Assembly (NCBI GenBank): GCA_035631035.1
Contig: DASQJL010000060.1
Location: 1 to 64,000 of the forward strand
Direction: 5' to 3'
Source of the DNA: Candidatus Binatia bacterium
GTDB taxonomy: Bacteria > Eisenbacteria > RBG-16-71-46 > SZUA-252
DNA length: 64,000 nucleotides
Positions 8,814 to 17,385 of the stretch are shown piece after piece (position 1 is the stretch's first letter; every line of letters starts with the position of its first letter). The translations under genes were made by a program, and so were the position numbers. The notes under the pieces are model-generated. The model saw only the letters and a program-made list of their open reading frames with translations. It did not search any database and was not told the origin of the DNA.

Positions 8814-9139
8814 GAGCCGAAGGTGACGATCCTCACCTTCTCCAGCGTGACCAGGCCCTCCCCCACCATCCGGTCCACCTCCGCCAGGAACCGCTCGATC
8901 GCCTCTTCGGCGTCCACGATCTCGATCACGACCGGCAGATCGGAGGACAGCTCGAGCAGCTTCGCCGTGTGGAGGCGCGCATGGTGGCCGAAGCCCATGG
9001 GACCGTGGAGCACCGTCGCCCCCGCGAGGCCCTGCTCGCGCGCCCGCTCGACCAGGGCGTGGTGGAGCGGTTTCCCCTCGTAGCGGTCGGAGTCGCCGAT
9101 GAAGATCCGGAGCAGCACCCCTTCGCGGGTACGTCTCAT
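8810..9139 (-). CDS. DUF190 family protein (second copy)
   Basis: 109 residues starting MRRTREGVLLRIFIGDSDRYEGKPLHHALVE-type sequence. DUF190 features are seen throughout: an L-R-I-F strand, GLAGATVLHGPMGFG, and DLPVVIEIVDAEEAIERFLAEVD. These are small PII-like alpha/beta proteins whose ligand is not established. Such genes commonly lie next to crcB fluoride channels; this one overlaps the preceding DUF190 gene by 4 bases and is third in a fluoride-riboswitch operon. A role in fluoride resistance is therefore likely but only by association. Confidence 0.9.
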   Translation of the reverse strand: MRRTREGVLLRIFIGDSDRYEGKPLHHALVERAREQGLAGATVLHGPMGFGHHARLHTAKLLELSSDLPVVIEIVDAEEAIERFLAEVDRMVGEGLVTLEKVRIVTFGS

Positions 9140-9498
9140 CGGGCGCCCTCCTCGTTCGCGAGCCCCGTCCCGTAGCGCGCGACGCGCGCCCGCTCCATCG
9201 TGACGATCGCGGGCTGATCGCGAAGCAGCGCCTCCACGCCGTCCAGGAACCGCTCGAGCGCGACGAAATCGTCCACGATCTCCACGATGACGGGCCGCTC
9301 GACCGCGAGGGCTTGGGGATGGTCGCCGAGCATGGGGCCGCTCCCGAAATACCCCGACGTCCCCGCGAGCACCGTGGCGCCGGCGAGGCGCTCCCGGCGG
9401 GCCGTCTCGACGATCTCCTCGTAGAGCGGCCGTCCCCGCCGCTTCAGGAAATTGCTCAGGTGGATGCGCAACAACGCCCGCTCTCCTTCCAGCTTCAC
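9136..9498 (-). CDS. DUF190 family protein (first copy)
   Basis: 120 residues from a GTG at 9498 with GGGAGG 6 bases upstream. The sequence matches its downstream neighbour in plan: ALLRIHLSNFLKRRGRPLYEEIV, RLAGATVLAGTSGYFG, RPVIVEIVDDFVALERFLDGVE. The GTG overlaps the crcB stop (GTGA), so it is coupled to the fluoride channel gene. Two tandem, diverged DUF190 copies may form a heteromer. No enzymatic motif is seen; the PII-like fold suggests ligand sensing, perhaps modulating CrcB, but that is inference. Confidence 0.9.
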   Translation of the reverse strand: MKLEGERALLRIHLSNFLKRRGRPLYEEIVETARRERLAGATVLAGTSGYFGSGPMLGDHPQALAVERPVIVEIVDDFVALERFLDGVEALLRDQPAIVTMERARVARYGTGLANEEGAR

Positions 9499-9893
9499 GC
9501 CGCACCTCCCAACCGGGCCGCGAGCAGGACGCCGAGGCGGACCCCGGCCATGCCGGCGACCACGCTCAGCCCGATGTTCGCCAGGGCGCGCGCCCATTCG
9601 CCGTCGCTCACCAGGGTGTTCGTCTCGTACATGAACGAGGAGAAGGTGGTGAGCGACCCGAGGAACCCGACGATCACGATCTGGCGCACCAGCTCGGGGC
9701 GGCCGAGGAGCCGGGCCGTGACCATGGCGCCGATCAGGCCCGCGGCGAAGCTCCCCGCGACGTTGACCGCGAAGGTTCCGTACGGAAACCCCGTCCCCAG
9801 CCACTGCGCCGCCGCGCGGTTCACGACGTAGCGCAGGTTGGCGCCGAGGACGGCTCCCAGGGAGATCCAGAGGAATTCGGAGACGCGCTCGAT
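9495..9893 (-). CDS. crcB: Fluoride ion channel CrcB/FluC
   Basis: About 132 residues with four hydrophobic helices, the normal size of FluC. Motifs: LGAVLGANLRYVVNR in helix 1, GTFAVNVAGSFAAGLI (the conserved G-T-x-x-V-N-x-x-G) in helix 2, and GFLGSLTTFSSFMYET in helix 3, the Thr/Phe-box lining the fluoride path. It exports F- as a dual-topology dimer in the inner membrane. The frame has no ATG, GTG or TTG between the riboswitch terminator and helix 1; GGAGG at 9904-9900 points to an ATC codon at 9893, used here as the inferred start. An in-frame ATG at 9950 lies inside the aptamer and terminator and is unlikely. Followed by two coupled DUF190 genes. Confidence 0.92.
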   Translation of the reverse strand: MERVSEFLWISLGAVLGANLRYVVNRAAAQWLGTGFPYGTFAVNVAGSFAAGLIGAMVTARLLGRPELVRQIVIVGFLGSLTTFSSFMYETNTLVSDGEWARALANIGLSVVAGMAGVRLGVLLAARLGGAA

Positions 9894-9910
9894 GACGAAC
9901 CTCCTTCCAT

Positions 9911-9996
9911 AAAAAAGACTCCGGGCCCCGTCTCCGGGGTCAGGAGTCATCAGCCCGCGGTGCCTTCCGGGCGGTTGTGGCGAACTCCATCGCCTG
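9911..9996 (-). promoter_or_regulatory. Fluoride riboswitch (crcB motif) with transcription terminator
   Basis: On the minus strand GGCGATGGAGTTCGCC starts at 9994, followed by a GCCCG...CGGGC stem and CTGATGACTCCT. All parts of the fluoride aptamer are present: GGCG pairing with CGCC across the loop (pseudoknot), P1 formed by GGAGT with ACTCC, and the intervening P3 stem. The expression platform overlaps it: GACTCC (9948-9943) can instead pair with GGAGTC (9922-9917), directly followed by six T, a terminator. Fluoride binding would hold ACTCC in P1 and allow read-through into crcB. Placement immediately upstream of a fluoride channel gene confirms the reading. Confidence 0.95.
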
Positions 9997-10119
9997 TGTT
10001 TTGCGCGAACCTAGGGCAGCCCGCCGGCCGCCGTCAAGGAAATCGGGCGGCTCCGGCGGGGCGCGGTGCTATGGTTCGCTGCCGCGGATCGCGGTCCCGA
10101 GAGCACAGGAGGAAGGGCC

Positions 10120-10812
10120 ATGCGCGCGCACGTGGAGGGGCATCGCACCGGGCGGATCGGATGGCTCCGTGCCGCCGTGCTGGGAGCCAACGACGGAATC
10201 GTCTCGACGGCCAGCCTCGTGGCCGGAGTGGCGGCGGCGCACGCGACGCGCGACGCCGTGATGGTCGCCGGCGTCGCCGGCCTGGTCGCGGGAGCGCTGT
10301 CGATGGCCGCGGGGGAATACGTCTCGGTCAGCTCGCAGGCGGACACCGAGCGCGCCGACATCGCCCGGGAGCGGGAGGAGCTGGCCACGGCGCCGGAAGC
10401 CGAGCACGCCGAGCTCGCGGGGATCTACGAGAAGCGCGGGTTGGATGCGGATCTGGCCGGACAGGTCGCGCGGCAGCTGATGGAGCGGGACGCCCTGACC
10501 GCGCACGCCCACGATGAGCTGGGCATCACCGAGACCCTCCGCGCCCGGCCGCTTCAGGCCGCGATCGCGTCCGCCGCGAGCTTCGCGGTGGGAGCGTTCG
10601 TGCCCCTCGCTACGGTTCTCCTGATCCCCATCTCGGCGCTGGTCTGGGGCGTCATGGCGACGGCGCTCGCGTGCCTGGCCGCGCTTGGCTGGCTGGCGGC
10701 GCGCACGGGCGGCTCTCCCGTGGTTCGCGGGACGGCGCGCGTCGTGATCTGGGGCGCCCTCGCGATGGGAGTGACCGCGGCGGTGGGAGCCCTGTTCGGG
10801 GCGGCGGCGTAG
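10120..10812 (+). CDS. VIT1/CCC1 family transporter
   Basis: 230 residues; ATG at 10120 with AGGAGG 7 bases upstream. The first helix region WLRAAVLGANDGIVSTASLVAGVA is the family signature, followed by GLVAGALSMAAGEYVSVSSQADTERADI. The hydrophilic middle (about residues 75-140: EREELATAPEAEHAELAGIYEKRGLD, DALTAHAHDELG) corresponds to the cytoplasmic metal-binding helices, shorter than in eukaryotic VIT1. Three more hydrophobic spans complete the protein. Characterised relatives exchange Fe2+ or Mn2+ for protons; here the ion is not known. It is divergent from the fluoride operon and not obviously under the riboswitch. Confidence 0.92.
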   Translation: MRAHVEGHRTGRIGWLRAAVLGANDGIVSTASLVAGVAAAHATRDAVMVAGVAGLVAGALSMAAGEYVSVSSQADTERADIAREREELATAPEAEHAELAGIYEKRGLDADLAGQVARQLMERDALTAHAHDELGITETLRARPLQAAIASAASFAVGAFVPLATVLLIPISALVWGVMATALACLAALGWLAARTGGSPVVRGTARVVIWGALAMGVTAAVGALFGAAA

Positions 10813-10815
10813 CGC

Positions 10816-11034
10816 CTATTCCTCGCCCGTCTCCCCGCCCGTCGTCTCCGCCTCCTCGGCGCCGTCTTCAGCGATGCCGCCGTCCTCGATCGGCTCGCCC
10901 GCGGCCGGGTTCAGATCGTCGGTCCGCTGCGCCTCGCGGCGGGCCTGGCGCGCGGCGCGCTTCTCGGCCGCCTTCGCCACGCGCTTCTGCTCCTTCTGCT
11001 TCTTCAAGAACGAAGGTCGTTTGAATCCTGCCAT
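10816..11034 (-). CDS. Small basic protein with acidic tail, unknown
   Basis: 72 residues; ATG at 11034 preceded by AAGGAGAC. The first half is very basic and probably helical (FKRPSFLKKQKEQKRVAKAAEKRAARQ), the second half acidic and Glu/Gly-rich (EDGAEEAETTGGETGEE). Short proteins beginning M-x-x-F-K-R-P-S-F-L-K occur in several high-GC lineages; I know of no function. The bipolar charge would suit a nucleic-acid or ribosome-associated protein, which is inference only. Its start lies inside the 3' end of the fatty acid hydroxylase gene (31-base overlap, different frame), so it is probably translated from the same transcript. Confidence 0.6.
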   Translation of the reverse strand: MAGFKRPSFLKKQKEQKRVAKAAEKRAARQARREAQRTDDLNPAAGEPIEDGGIAEDGAEEAETTGGETGEE

Positions 11035-11735
11035 ACCGGATTGTCTCCTTCGGGTTTCGCCCTCCTGGGGCGGGAATGGGCTCCGCGCTCCGGCATGCGG
11101 CGGCCGAAGCGGCTGTGACGGCGCGCCGTCGTTCGCGCGCTGTCCGGAGTGACCGGATGCGGCTCCAGCTCCGTCACCAGGGTCCCCAGGACCCAATCGG
11201 CGATCGGAAGCAGGACGTTGAGATTGCGATTCATGCGCACGTGGTGGATGCGATGGTGGCGCTCGATGAAGCGGAACGCGCGCGTGCGTTCGATCCAGGG
11301 AAACATCGGCTTGTGCATGATGTAGTGCAGGCTCTCGTAGCCCGCGTAGTAGATCCCCGTTCCCACGGTGAAGGTGATCAGGAACGGGACGTACGGCAGG
11401 TTCACGCCCGCCGCGTGAAGCGCCAGCGACAGCAGGGCCCAGGGCACCGAGGCGATCACGATGAGCAGGGGGCCGCCCCACCACTGGAAGTGAAGCGCTT
11501 CGTGCTGCTCTTCCTCGACGACGTGGAACGTATCGTCGAACTTGCAGAGCTGGTGATGGATCAGGGTGTGCTGGGTGAAGCACTCTTTGGGGAGCCAGGG
11601 GCGGTGCAGCCAGTAGCGATGGAACGCCCACTCGTAGAAACTGCCGTGAATGATCGATGCGATGAGCGCAACGAGAATGGTGGCGATGAGCAATCGGATC
11701 TCCAGGAGAGAGAAGGGCGGAGCGCGAATCCCCAT
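11004..11735 (-). CDS. Fatty acid hydroxylase / sterol desaturase superfamily protein
   Basis: 243 residues; ATG at 11735 with GGAG 6 bases upstream. It has the eight-histidine di-iron signature of the superfamily: HRYWLH, HTLIHH, HEALH and, near the C-terminus, HYIMH with ERHHRIHH. Four hydrophobic helices fit an integral membrane monooxygenase. Likely substrates are acyl chains, carotenoids or sterol-like lipids; the short length is closest to bacterial FA-hydroxylase and carotenoid hydroxylase-type proteins. The last 40 residues after GTLVTELEPHP are arginine-rich and poorly structured and overlap the small downstream gene. Confidence 0.82.
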   Translation of the reverse strand: MGIRAPPFSLLEIRLLIATILVALIASIIHGSFYEWAFHRYWLHRPWLPKECFTQHTLIHHQLCKFDDTFHVVEEEQHEALHFQWWGGPLLIVIASVPWALLSLALHAAGVNLPYVPFLITFTVGTGIYYAGYESLHYIMHKPMFPWIERTRAFRFIERHHRIHHVRMNRNLNVLLPIADWVLGTLVTELEPHPVTPDSARTTARRHSRFGRRMPERGAHSRPRRAKPEGDNPVWQDSNDLRS

Positions 11736-11817
11736 TCTACTCCAGAACGGCGGTTCACCCTACTCAAGAACGGAATCGGGACACCGGGATGGCGCGCCGT
11801 AGGTCGGCGGGAGTAGC

Positions 11818-13194
11818 ATGGCCTCCATGCACGCAACAGTCTCGCAGGAGGGTGTTCCCCGCCGTTCCAGGGTGATCGCGTCGCTGGCGGCCGCTTTCAT
11901 CGTTGCCGCGGCGTCCGGCGCGCTCGCCGCCGATGTACCGGCGCCCACGGCAGCTGCGACGCACCGTACCGCCGGCCAGGTCGCCGATTCCCTCTTCGCC
12001 GCGCTCCGGGCCCGCGACTATGGCGCCGCGTTCCGGCTCTTCAATGCCACGATGCAGGCCTCCGTTTCGGAAGCGAAACTACGTACCCTTTGGGAGGAGC
12101 AGATCGCGCAGCTCGGCGCGTTCCAGTCGTGGCAGCAGCAGGCCGGCGACCCCGGGCGCGGTTACGAGGTGCGCCTCGCCTCCCTCCACTTCGAGCGCGG
12201 CGAGCTGAAGGCGATGGTCGCCGTGGATCCGCTCCCGGGGCAGGTGGCCGGCTTCTTCATCCGCCCGTCGAGCCGTCCCGCGACCGGGCACCCGGCCTAC
12301 GCCGACACCACGCGGTTCCGAGAGCTCCCGGTGACCGTCGGCTCGGACCCGCTCGGGCTGCCGGGCACGCTGACGATGCCGGTCGGGAGCGGCCCCTTCC
12401 CGGCCGCCGTTCTGGTCCATGGATCGGGGCCGCAGGACAAGGATGAGACGATCGGCGCGAACAAGGTGTTCCGCGACATCGCCGAGGGGCTCGCCTCCCG
12501 GGGCGTCGCGGTGCTCCGCTACGACAAGCGCAGCCTGCGCTACCCCGAAGCGCTGAAGGACAACCCCACGATCGACGCCGAAGTGATCCTGGACGCGGTG
12601 TCCGCGGTGAAGCTGCTGCAGGCGCGCCCGGAGATCGACCCGAAGCGGGTCTTCGTGATGGGGCACAGCCTGGGAGCGGGCCTTGCCCCCGAGATCGCAG
12701 CCCGCGCGGGCTCGGTCGCGGGAGTGGCGCTGCTCGCGCCTCCCGGGCGGAAGCCGTGGGACATCGTCGTCGCGCAGATGCGCTACCTCGGCGCGCCCGA
12801 TTCGAGCGTCGCCGACGCGGAGCGGGCGGCGGCACTCCTACGCTCCGGAACCGCGACGGGAGGCTCGATGAAACTCGTCGGAGTGCCCCTGTCCTACTGG
12901 CAGGAATGGGGACGCCGCGATGGGCCGGCCCAGGCCCGGAAGCTCGCCCGCCCCGTCCTCGTCGTGCACGGGGAGCGCGACTTCCAGGTGGTGGACGAGG
13001 ACATCGCGATCTGGAAGAAGGGCCTCGCGGGAATGCCGAACGTCCGCTTCCTCTCGCTCCCCGGCCTCAACCACCTCTTCATCGATGGGACGGGCAAGCC
13101 CGGACCCGCGGAGTACGAAACGCCGGGACACGTGGACGCGCGCGTGATCGACGCCCTCGCCACGTTCGCGGCGCCGGCGGCTCCGACCCGCTGA
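11818..13194 (+). CDS. Secreted alpha/beta hydrolase with DUF3887-like N-terminal domain
   Basis: 458 residues. A signal peptide (IASLAAAFIVAAASGALA) precedes a DUF3887-type domain at about residues 50-140 (QVADSLFAALRARDYGAAFRLFN, LRTLWEEQIAQLGAFQSW) and then an alpha/beta hydrolase domain. Catalytic residues are visible: nucleophile Ser in VMGHSLGAGL, Asp in VVHGERDFQV, His in GLNHLF; the oxyanion strand is VLVHGSGPQDKDE. Similar two-domain proteins are annotated as serine aminopeptidases or dienelactone hydrolase-like esterases exported to the periplasm; substrate unknown. Start uncertain: ATGs at 11818 and 11827 are both possible. Confidence 0.87.
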   Translation: MASMHATVSQEGVPRRSRVIASLAAAFIVAAASGALAADVPAPTAAATHRTAGQVADSLFAALRARDYGAAFRLFNATMQASVSEAKLRTLWEEQIAQLGAFQSWQQQAGDPGRGYEVRLASLHFERGELKAMVAVDPLPGQVAGFFIRPSSRPATGHPAYADTTRFRELPVTVGSDPLGLPGTLTMPVGSGPFPAAVLVHGSGPQDKDETIGANKVFRDIAEGLASRGVAVLRYDKRSLRYPEALKDNPTIDAEVILDAVSAVKLLQARPEIDPKRVFVMGHSLGAGLAPEIAARAGSVAGVALLAPPGRKPWDIVVAQMRYLGAPDSSVADAERAAALLRSGTATGGSMKLVGVPLSYWQEWGRRDGPAQARKLARPVLVVHGERDFQVVDEDIAIWKKGLAGMPNVRFLSLPGLNHLFIDGTGKPGPAEYETPGHVDARVIDALATFAAPAAPTR

Positions 13195-13218
13195 CCCCCG
13201 GCGCGCCTCCCGCGCCGA

Positions 13219-14205
13219 TCACCCGTTGATGGTGAGCATTCCTCCCTCGGGATAGCGCGGCCCCGCGGTGACGCCCTGCGGCGCGGCTTCCTCGATGCGC
13301 CGGAGATCGCCCTCGCTCAGCGTGATCTCGATCGCGCCCACGTTCTCCTCGAGATAGCGGCGGTGCTTGGTGCCGGGGATCGGTACGATCTCCTCCCCCT
13401 GTGCGAGCAGCCACGCGAGCGCGAGCTGCGAGGGGGTGCAGCGCTTCTCCCGCGCGATCTCCTCGACGCGGTGGACCAGGTCGAGGTTCTTCTGGAAGTT
13501 CTCCCCCTGGAACCGGGGATGGTTGCGGCGGAAGTCGTCCGCCGGAAGATCCTCCGGCTTCTGGAAGCGGCCCGAGAGGAACCCTCGCCCGAGCGGGCTG
13601 TACGCGACGAATCCGATCCCCAGCTCGCGGCAGGTCGGCAGCACCTCGTCTTCCGGATCGCGGGTCCAGAGGGAGTACTCGGTCTGGAGCGCCGTGATCG
13701 GATGCACCTGGTACGCGCGCCGGATCGTGGCGGGCGAGGCCTCGGAGAGGCCGATGTGGCGCACCTTGCCGGCGCGCACCAGTTCGGCCATGGCTCCGAC
13801 CGTCTCTTCGATCGGCACGTTGCGGTCGACGCGGTGCTGGTAGTAGAGGTCGATCGTCTCCACGCCCAGCCGCCGCAGCGAGGCCTCGCACGCGGAGCGC
13901 ACGTAATCGGGGCGTCCGTTGATGCCGGCCCACTGCCCCTCTGGTCCCCGCACGTTCCCGAACTTGGTGGCGATCACCACGCGATCGCGCCGACCCTCAA
14001 GCGCGCGGCCCACCAGGGCCTCGTTCGTGAAGGGACCGTAGGCGTCGGCGGTGTCCAGGAAGGTGATGCCGAGGTCGATCGCGCGATGGATCGTGGCGAT
14101 CGACTCGGTGTCGTTGGTGGCTCCGTAGAACTCGGACATCCCCATGCAGCCCAACCCGAGGGCGGATACCTCGAGCTTCTGCCGGCCCAGCGTTCGCTTC
14201 TTCAT
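13219..14205 (-). CDS. Aldo/keto reductase
   Basis: 328 residues; ATG with GAGGAAA upstream. An NADPH-dependent TIM-barrel oxidoreductase. Visible: [13 protein letters not shown] at the N-terminus (typical of the YajO/AKR13-like branch), catalytic Asp and Tyr in FLDTADAYG, Lys in VIATKFG, His in YYQHRVD, and the cofactor-binding [18 protein letters not shown] near the C-terminus. It probably reduces small aldehydes or ketones in detoxification. It is a single-gene unit convergent with the hydrolase gene and 51 bases downstream of the RND pump gene. Confidence 0.93.
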   Translation of the reverse strand: MKKRTLGRQKLEVSALGLGCMGMSEFYGATNDTESIATIHRAIDLGITFLDTADAYGPFTNEALVGRALEGRRDRVVIATKFGNVRGPEGQWAGINGRPDYVRSACEASLRRLGVETIDLYYQHRVDRNVPIEETVGAMAELVRAGKVRHIGLSEASPATIRRAYQVHPITALQTEYSLWTRDPEDEVLPTCRELGIGFVAYSPLGRGFLSGRFQKPEDLPADDFRRNHPRFQGENFQKNLDLVHRVEEIAREKRCTPSQLALAWLLAQGEEIVPIPGTKHRRYLEENVGAIEITLSEGDLRRIEEAAPQGVTAGPRYPEGGMLTING

Positions 14206-14256
14206 GGTGGTTTCCTCGTGTGACCGGCTTCGAAGCGCCGGGTGGTCGTTCGGGGC

Positions 14257-17200
14257 TCAGGAGGCCGGAAGCGCGGGCTCGATCCCAGGCACCCTCGCCG
14301 TCTCGGGGGCCTCCGCCTGCTTCCGGCGCTTGAGGCGCGCCTGGAACGCGTCGAGATAGGTATAGATCACGGGGGTGACGTACAGGGTGACGAGCTGCGA
14401 GAAGGCGAGACCGCCGACCACCGCCAACCCCAGGGGCCGGCGCGACTCCGCGCCGGCGCCGAAGCCGATGGCGATCGGCAGCGTGCCCATCAGCGCGGCC
14501 AGCGTCGTCATCATGATCGGCCGGAAGCGGATGAGGCAGGCCTCGACGATCGCCTCCTTCGGGGGCTTGCCTTCGTTGCGCTCGGCGTCCAGCGCGAAGT
14601 CGATCATCATGATCGCGTTCTTCTTCACGAGGCCGACGAGCATGATGATCCCCACGAACGCGTAGATGCTGAGGTCGGTCCGGAAGATCATCAGCGTGAG
14701 GAGCGCGCCGAAGCCGGCGAACGGCAATCCCGAGAGGATCGTGAGCGGGTGGATGAAGCTTTCATAGAGCATCCCGAGCACGAGGTAGATGACGAGGATC
14801 GCCACCGCCAGGAGCAGGAGCAACCCCTTCTGGCTCGCCTGGAAGACCTGCGCCGTTCCCGCGAAGCTGCCGGTGACCGTGTTCGGGAGGGTTTCGCGCG
14901 CCGCCCGCTCCACGTCGGACACCGCGCTTCCGAGCGAAGCGCCGGGCCGCAGGTTGAAGGAGAGGGTCACGGCGGGCACCTGGCCGGTGTGATTGACCGA
15001 GAGCGGGCCCGCTCCCGCCGTCAGCGTGGCGATGGTGCCCAGCGGCACCAGCGAGCCGTCCTTCGACTTGAGATAGAGCCCGCGCAGGGCGTTCACGTCC
15101 TGCTGGAACTGCGGGAGGAGCTCCAGGATGACCCAGTACTGGTCGCTCGGCGTGAAGATGGTCGAGACCTGCCGCGAGCCGAACGAGTCGTAGAGCGTCT
15201 CCTCGATCTGCCGCGCCGAGATGCCGAGCGCGGAGGCGCGGTCCCGGTCGATCTGCACCGAGACCTGGGGATTGGCGATCTGCAGGTCGCTGGTCACGTC
15301 CTGGAGGTCGGGAAGGTCCTTCATGCGGTCGAGGAGCCGGTCGGCCGAGGCATAGAGCCCCTCGATGTCGCCGCTCTGCAGCGTGTACTGGTACTGGCTC
15401 TTCGAGAGGCGCCCGCCCACGTTGATCGTGGGAGGATTCTGCAGGTAGACGCGGATGCCCGGCACCTGCCCCACCTTCGGCTGCAGCCGCCGGATCACCT
15501 CGTCGGCGGAGGCGTCCCGCTCGTTCCGCGGCTTCAACCGGATGATCATGCGCCCCTGGTTCGTGGAGCCCGCCCCGCCGCCCGATCCGACCGACGACAT
15601 GAACGATTCGATGGCCGGATCCCGGCTCAGGATGCCGCCGATCGCCTGCTGATGCGCCACCATGGCCGGGAACGAGGTCCCCTCGGCCGACTCGGTGCTC
15701 GCGATGATGCGGCCGGTATCCTCGCTCGGGATGAAGCCCTTGGGCACGAACTGGAAGAGGAGCGCGGTGCCCACCAGGATGCCGAGCGAGAAGAGGAGCG
15801 CCGTGCCCCGGTGATCCATCACCCAGTGCAGCGTGCGCTCGTAGAAGGCGAGCGACCGCTGGTAGGTCCGCTCGATGGTCTCGTACGCGCGACCATGGCG
15901 CTGCGCGTGCTCTGCCTTGAGAAAGCGGCTGCAGAGCATCGGCGTCAGGGTCAGCGAGACCACGCCCGAGACCAGGATCGCGGCGCTGATCGTGACCGCG
16001 AACTCGTGGAACAGGCGTCCCATGAGACCGCCCATGAGGAGGATCGGGATGAAGACCGCGACCAGGGAGAGCGTCATCGAGAGGATCGTGAAGCCGATCT
16101 CGCGCGAGCCGTCCAGCGCCGCACGGAGGGGCGGCTTTCCCATCTCCATGTGGCGGTGGATGTTCTCGAGCATGACGATGGCGTCGTCCACCACGAAGCC
16201 GACCGACAGGGTCAGCGCCATCAGCGAGAGGTTGTCCAGGCTGTAGTGCAGGCCGAGCATCACCGCGAAGGTCGCCACGATCGAGAGCGGGAGCGAGAGG
16301 CTGGGGATGATCGTCGCCGGCAGATTGCGCAGGAAGAGGAAGATCACCAGGATGACCAGCGCCAGCGTGATCAGCAGCGTGAACTGCACGTCGATCACCG
16401 AGTGGCGGATCGATTCGGAGCGGTCATAGAGCAGGTGGATCTTGACCGACGAGGGGAGCTGCGGCTGCAGCCGGTCGATGAGATCCCGCACGCCGCGCGC
16501 CACCTCCACCGTGTTCGTCCCCGGCTGCCGCTGCACCGCCAGCGTGATGCTCCGCTCGGAGCCGTACCAGCTCGCCACCTTGTTGCTCTGCACGTCGTCC
16601 CGGACCACGCCCAGGTCGCGCAGGCGCACCGGCGCTCCGTCGCGCGTCGCGACGACCACGTTCCCGAACTGTTCGGCGTTCTGAAGCTGCCCCTCCGACA
16701 TGATCGTCGTCGACCGGTTGGGCCCCCAGAGGATCCCGGTCGGCAGGTTCACGTTCGCCGCGTCGATGGCGTCGGTCACCTCGCTGATCGCGATCCCCCG
16801 GGACGAGAGGGCCCGCGGGTCGAGCTGGATGCGGACGGCGTACTTCTGCGCCCCGAACACCGAGACCGCCGCGACCCCGTTGATCGTGGACATCCTCTGC
16901 GCCAGCACGTTCTCGGCGTAGTCGTCCAGCTGGGATAGGGAGAGCATCTTGGACGTGAGCGACAGGAAGAGGATCGGCGAGTCGGCCGGGTTCACCTTCT
17001 GGTAGGACGGGGGCGTGATCCCGGTGGGCAGGGAGCGGAGCGTCTTGGTGATCGCGGCCTGGACGTCCTGGGCGGCCGCGTCGATGTCCCGGCTCAGGGT
17101 GAACTGCAGCGTGATCGACGTGCTCCCCAGCGTGCTGCTCGACGTCATCGCGTCTACGCCCGCGATGGTCGAGAACTGCTTCTCGAGCGGCGTCGCGACG

Positions 17201-17385
17201 GCCGAGGCCATCGTCTCGGGGCTCGCGCCCGGCAGGGACGCGTTCACCGAGATCACCGGGTAGTCCACGTTCGGAAGGTCGCTGACCGGAAGCTTGGTGT
17301 AGCCGATGATCCCAAAGAGCAGGATCCCCACCATGACGAGCGTGGTCATGATGGGGCGGCGGATGAAGAGCTCGGAGAAATTCAC
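14257..17385 (-). CDS. RND efflux transporter, hydrophobe/amphiphile family inner membrane subunit
   Basis: 1042 residues, full length for AcrB/MdtB/MexF-type pumps, with two repeats of transmembrane and periplasmic porter domains. Recognisable: FIRRPIMTTLVMVGILLFG at the first helix, GASPETMASAVATPLEKQ, the proton-relay helix 4 sequence TLSVGFVVDDAIVMLENI (two adjacent Asp), and VGLVKKNAIMMIDFALDAE in helix 10. Start GTG overlaps the adaptor stop (GTGA). Together they make a proton-driven tripartite exporter; an outer membrane channel is not encoded nearby and must be shared. The MdtB/MdtC branch looks closest; substrate unknown. Confidence 0.95.
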   Translation of the reverse strand: MNFSELFIRRPIMTTLVMVGILLFGIIGYTKLPVSDLPNVDYPVISVNASLPGASPETMASAVATPLEKQFSTIAGVDAMTSSSTLGSTSITLQFTLSRDIDAAAQDVQAAITKTLRSLPTGITPPSYQKVNPADSPILFLSLTSKMLSLSQLDDYAENVLAQRMSTINGVAAVSVFGAQKYAVRIQLDPRALSSRGIAISEVTDAIDAANVNLPTGILWGPNRSTTIMSEGQLQNAEQFGNVVVATRDGAPVRLRDLGVVRDDVQSNKVASWYGSERSITLAVQRQPGTNTVEVARGVRDLIDRLQPQLPSSVKIHLLYDRSESIRHSVIDVQFTLLITLALVILVIFLFLRNLPATIIPSLSLPLSIVATFAVMLGLHYSLDNLSLMALTLSVGFVVDDAIVMLENIHRHMEMGKPPLRAALDGSREIGFTILSMTLSLVAVFIPILLMGGLMGRLFHEFAVTISAAILVSGVVSLTLTPMLCSRFLKAEHAQRHGRAYETIERTYQRSLAFYERTLHWVMDHRGTALLFSLGILVGTALLFQFVPKGFIPSEDTGRIIASTESAEGTSFPAMVAHQQAIGGILSRDPAIESFMSSVGSGGGAGSTNQGRMIIRLKPRNERDASADEVIRRLQPKVGQVPGIRVYLQNPPTINVGGRLSKSQYQYTLQSGDIEGLYASADRLLDRMKDLPDLQDVTSDLQIANPQVSVQIDRDRASALGISARQIEETLYDSFGSRQVSTIFTPSDQYWVILELLPQFQQDVNALRGLYLKSKDGSLVPLGTIATLTAGAGPLSVNHTGQVPAVTLSFNLRPGASLGSAVSDVERAARETLPNTVTGSFAGTAQVFQASQKGLLLLLAVAILVIYLVLGMLYESFIHPLTILSGLPFAGFGALLTLMIFRTDLSIYAFVGIIMLVGLVKKNAIMMIDFALDAERNEGKPPKEAIVEACLIRFRPIMMTTLAALMGTLPIAIGFGAGAESRRPLGLAVVGGLAFSQLVTLYVTPVIYTYLDAFQARLKRRKQAEAPETARVPGIEPALPAS

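Noticed and set aside
8823-9831. Plus-strand frames across the DUF190/crcB region and alternative long minus frames (8810-9505, 9136-9804)
   Set aside because: The conserved DUF190 and CrcB frames explain the region; the extra N-terminal extensions are arginine-rich out-of-frame readings of the upstream genes.
14242-16938. Long open frames opposite real genes, such as 14242-16938, 20969-23317, 26313-29309 and 34505-36763 on the plus strand
   Set aside because: They mirror the RND pump, oligopeptidase, PEP/pyruvate-binding and malic enzyme genes; they are His/Arg/Gln/Asp-rich translations without family motifs, as expected for GC-rich antisense frames.
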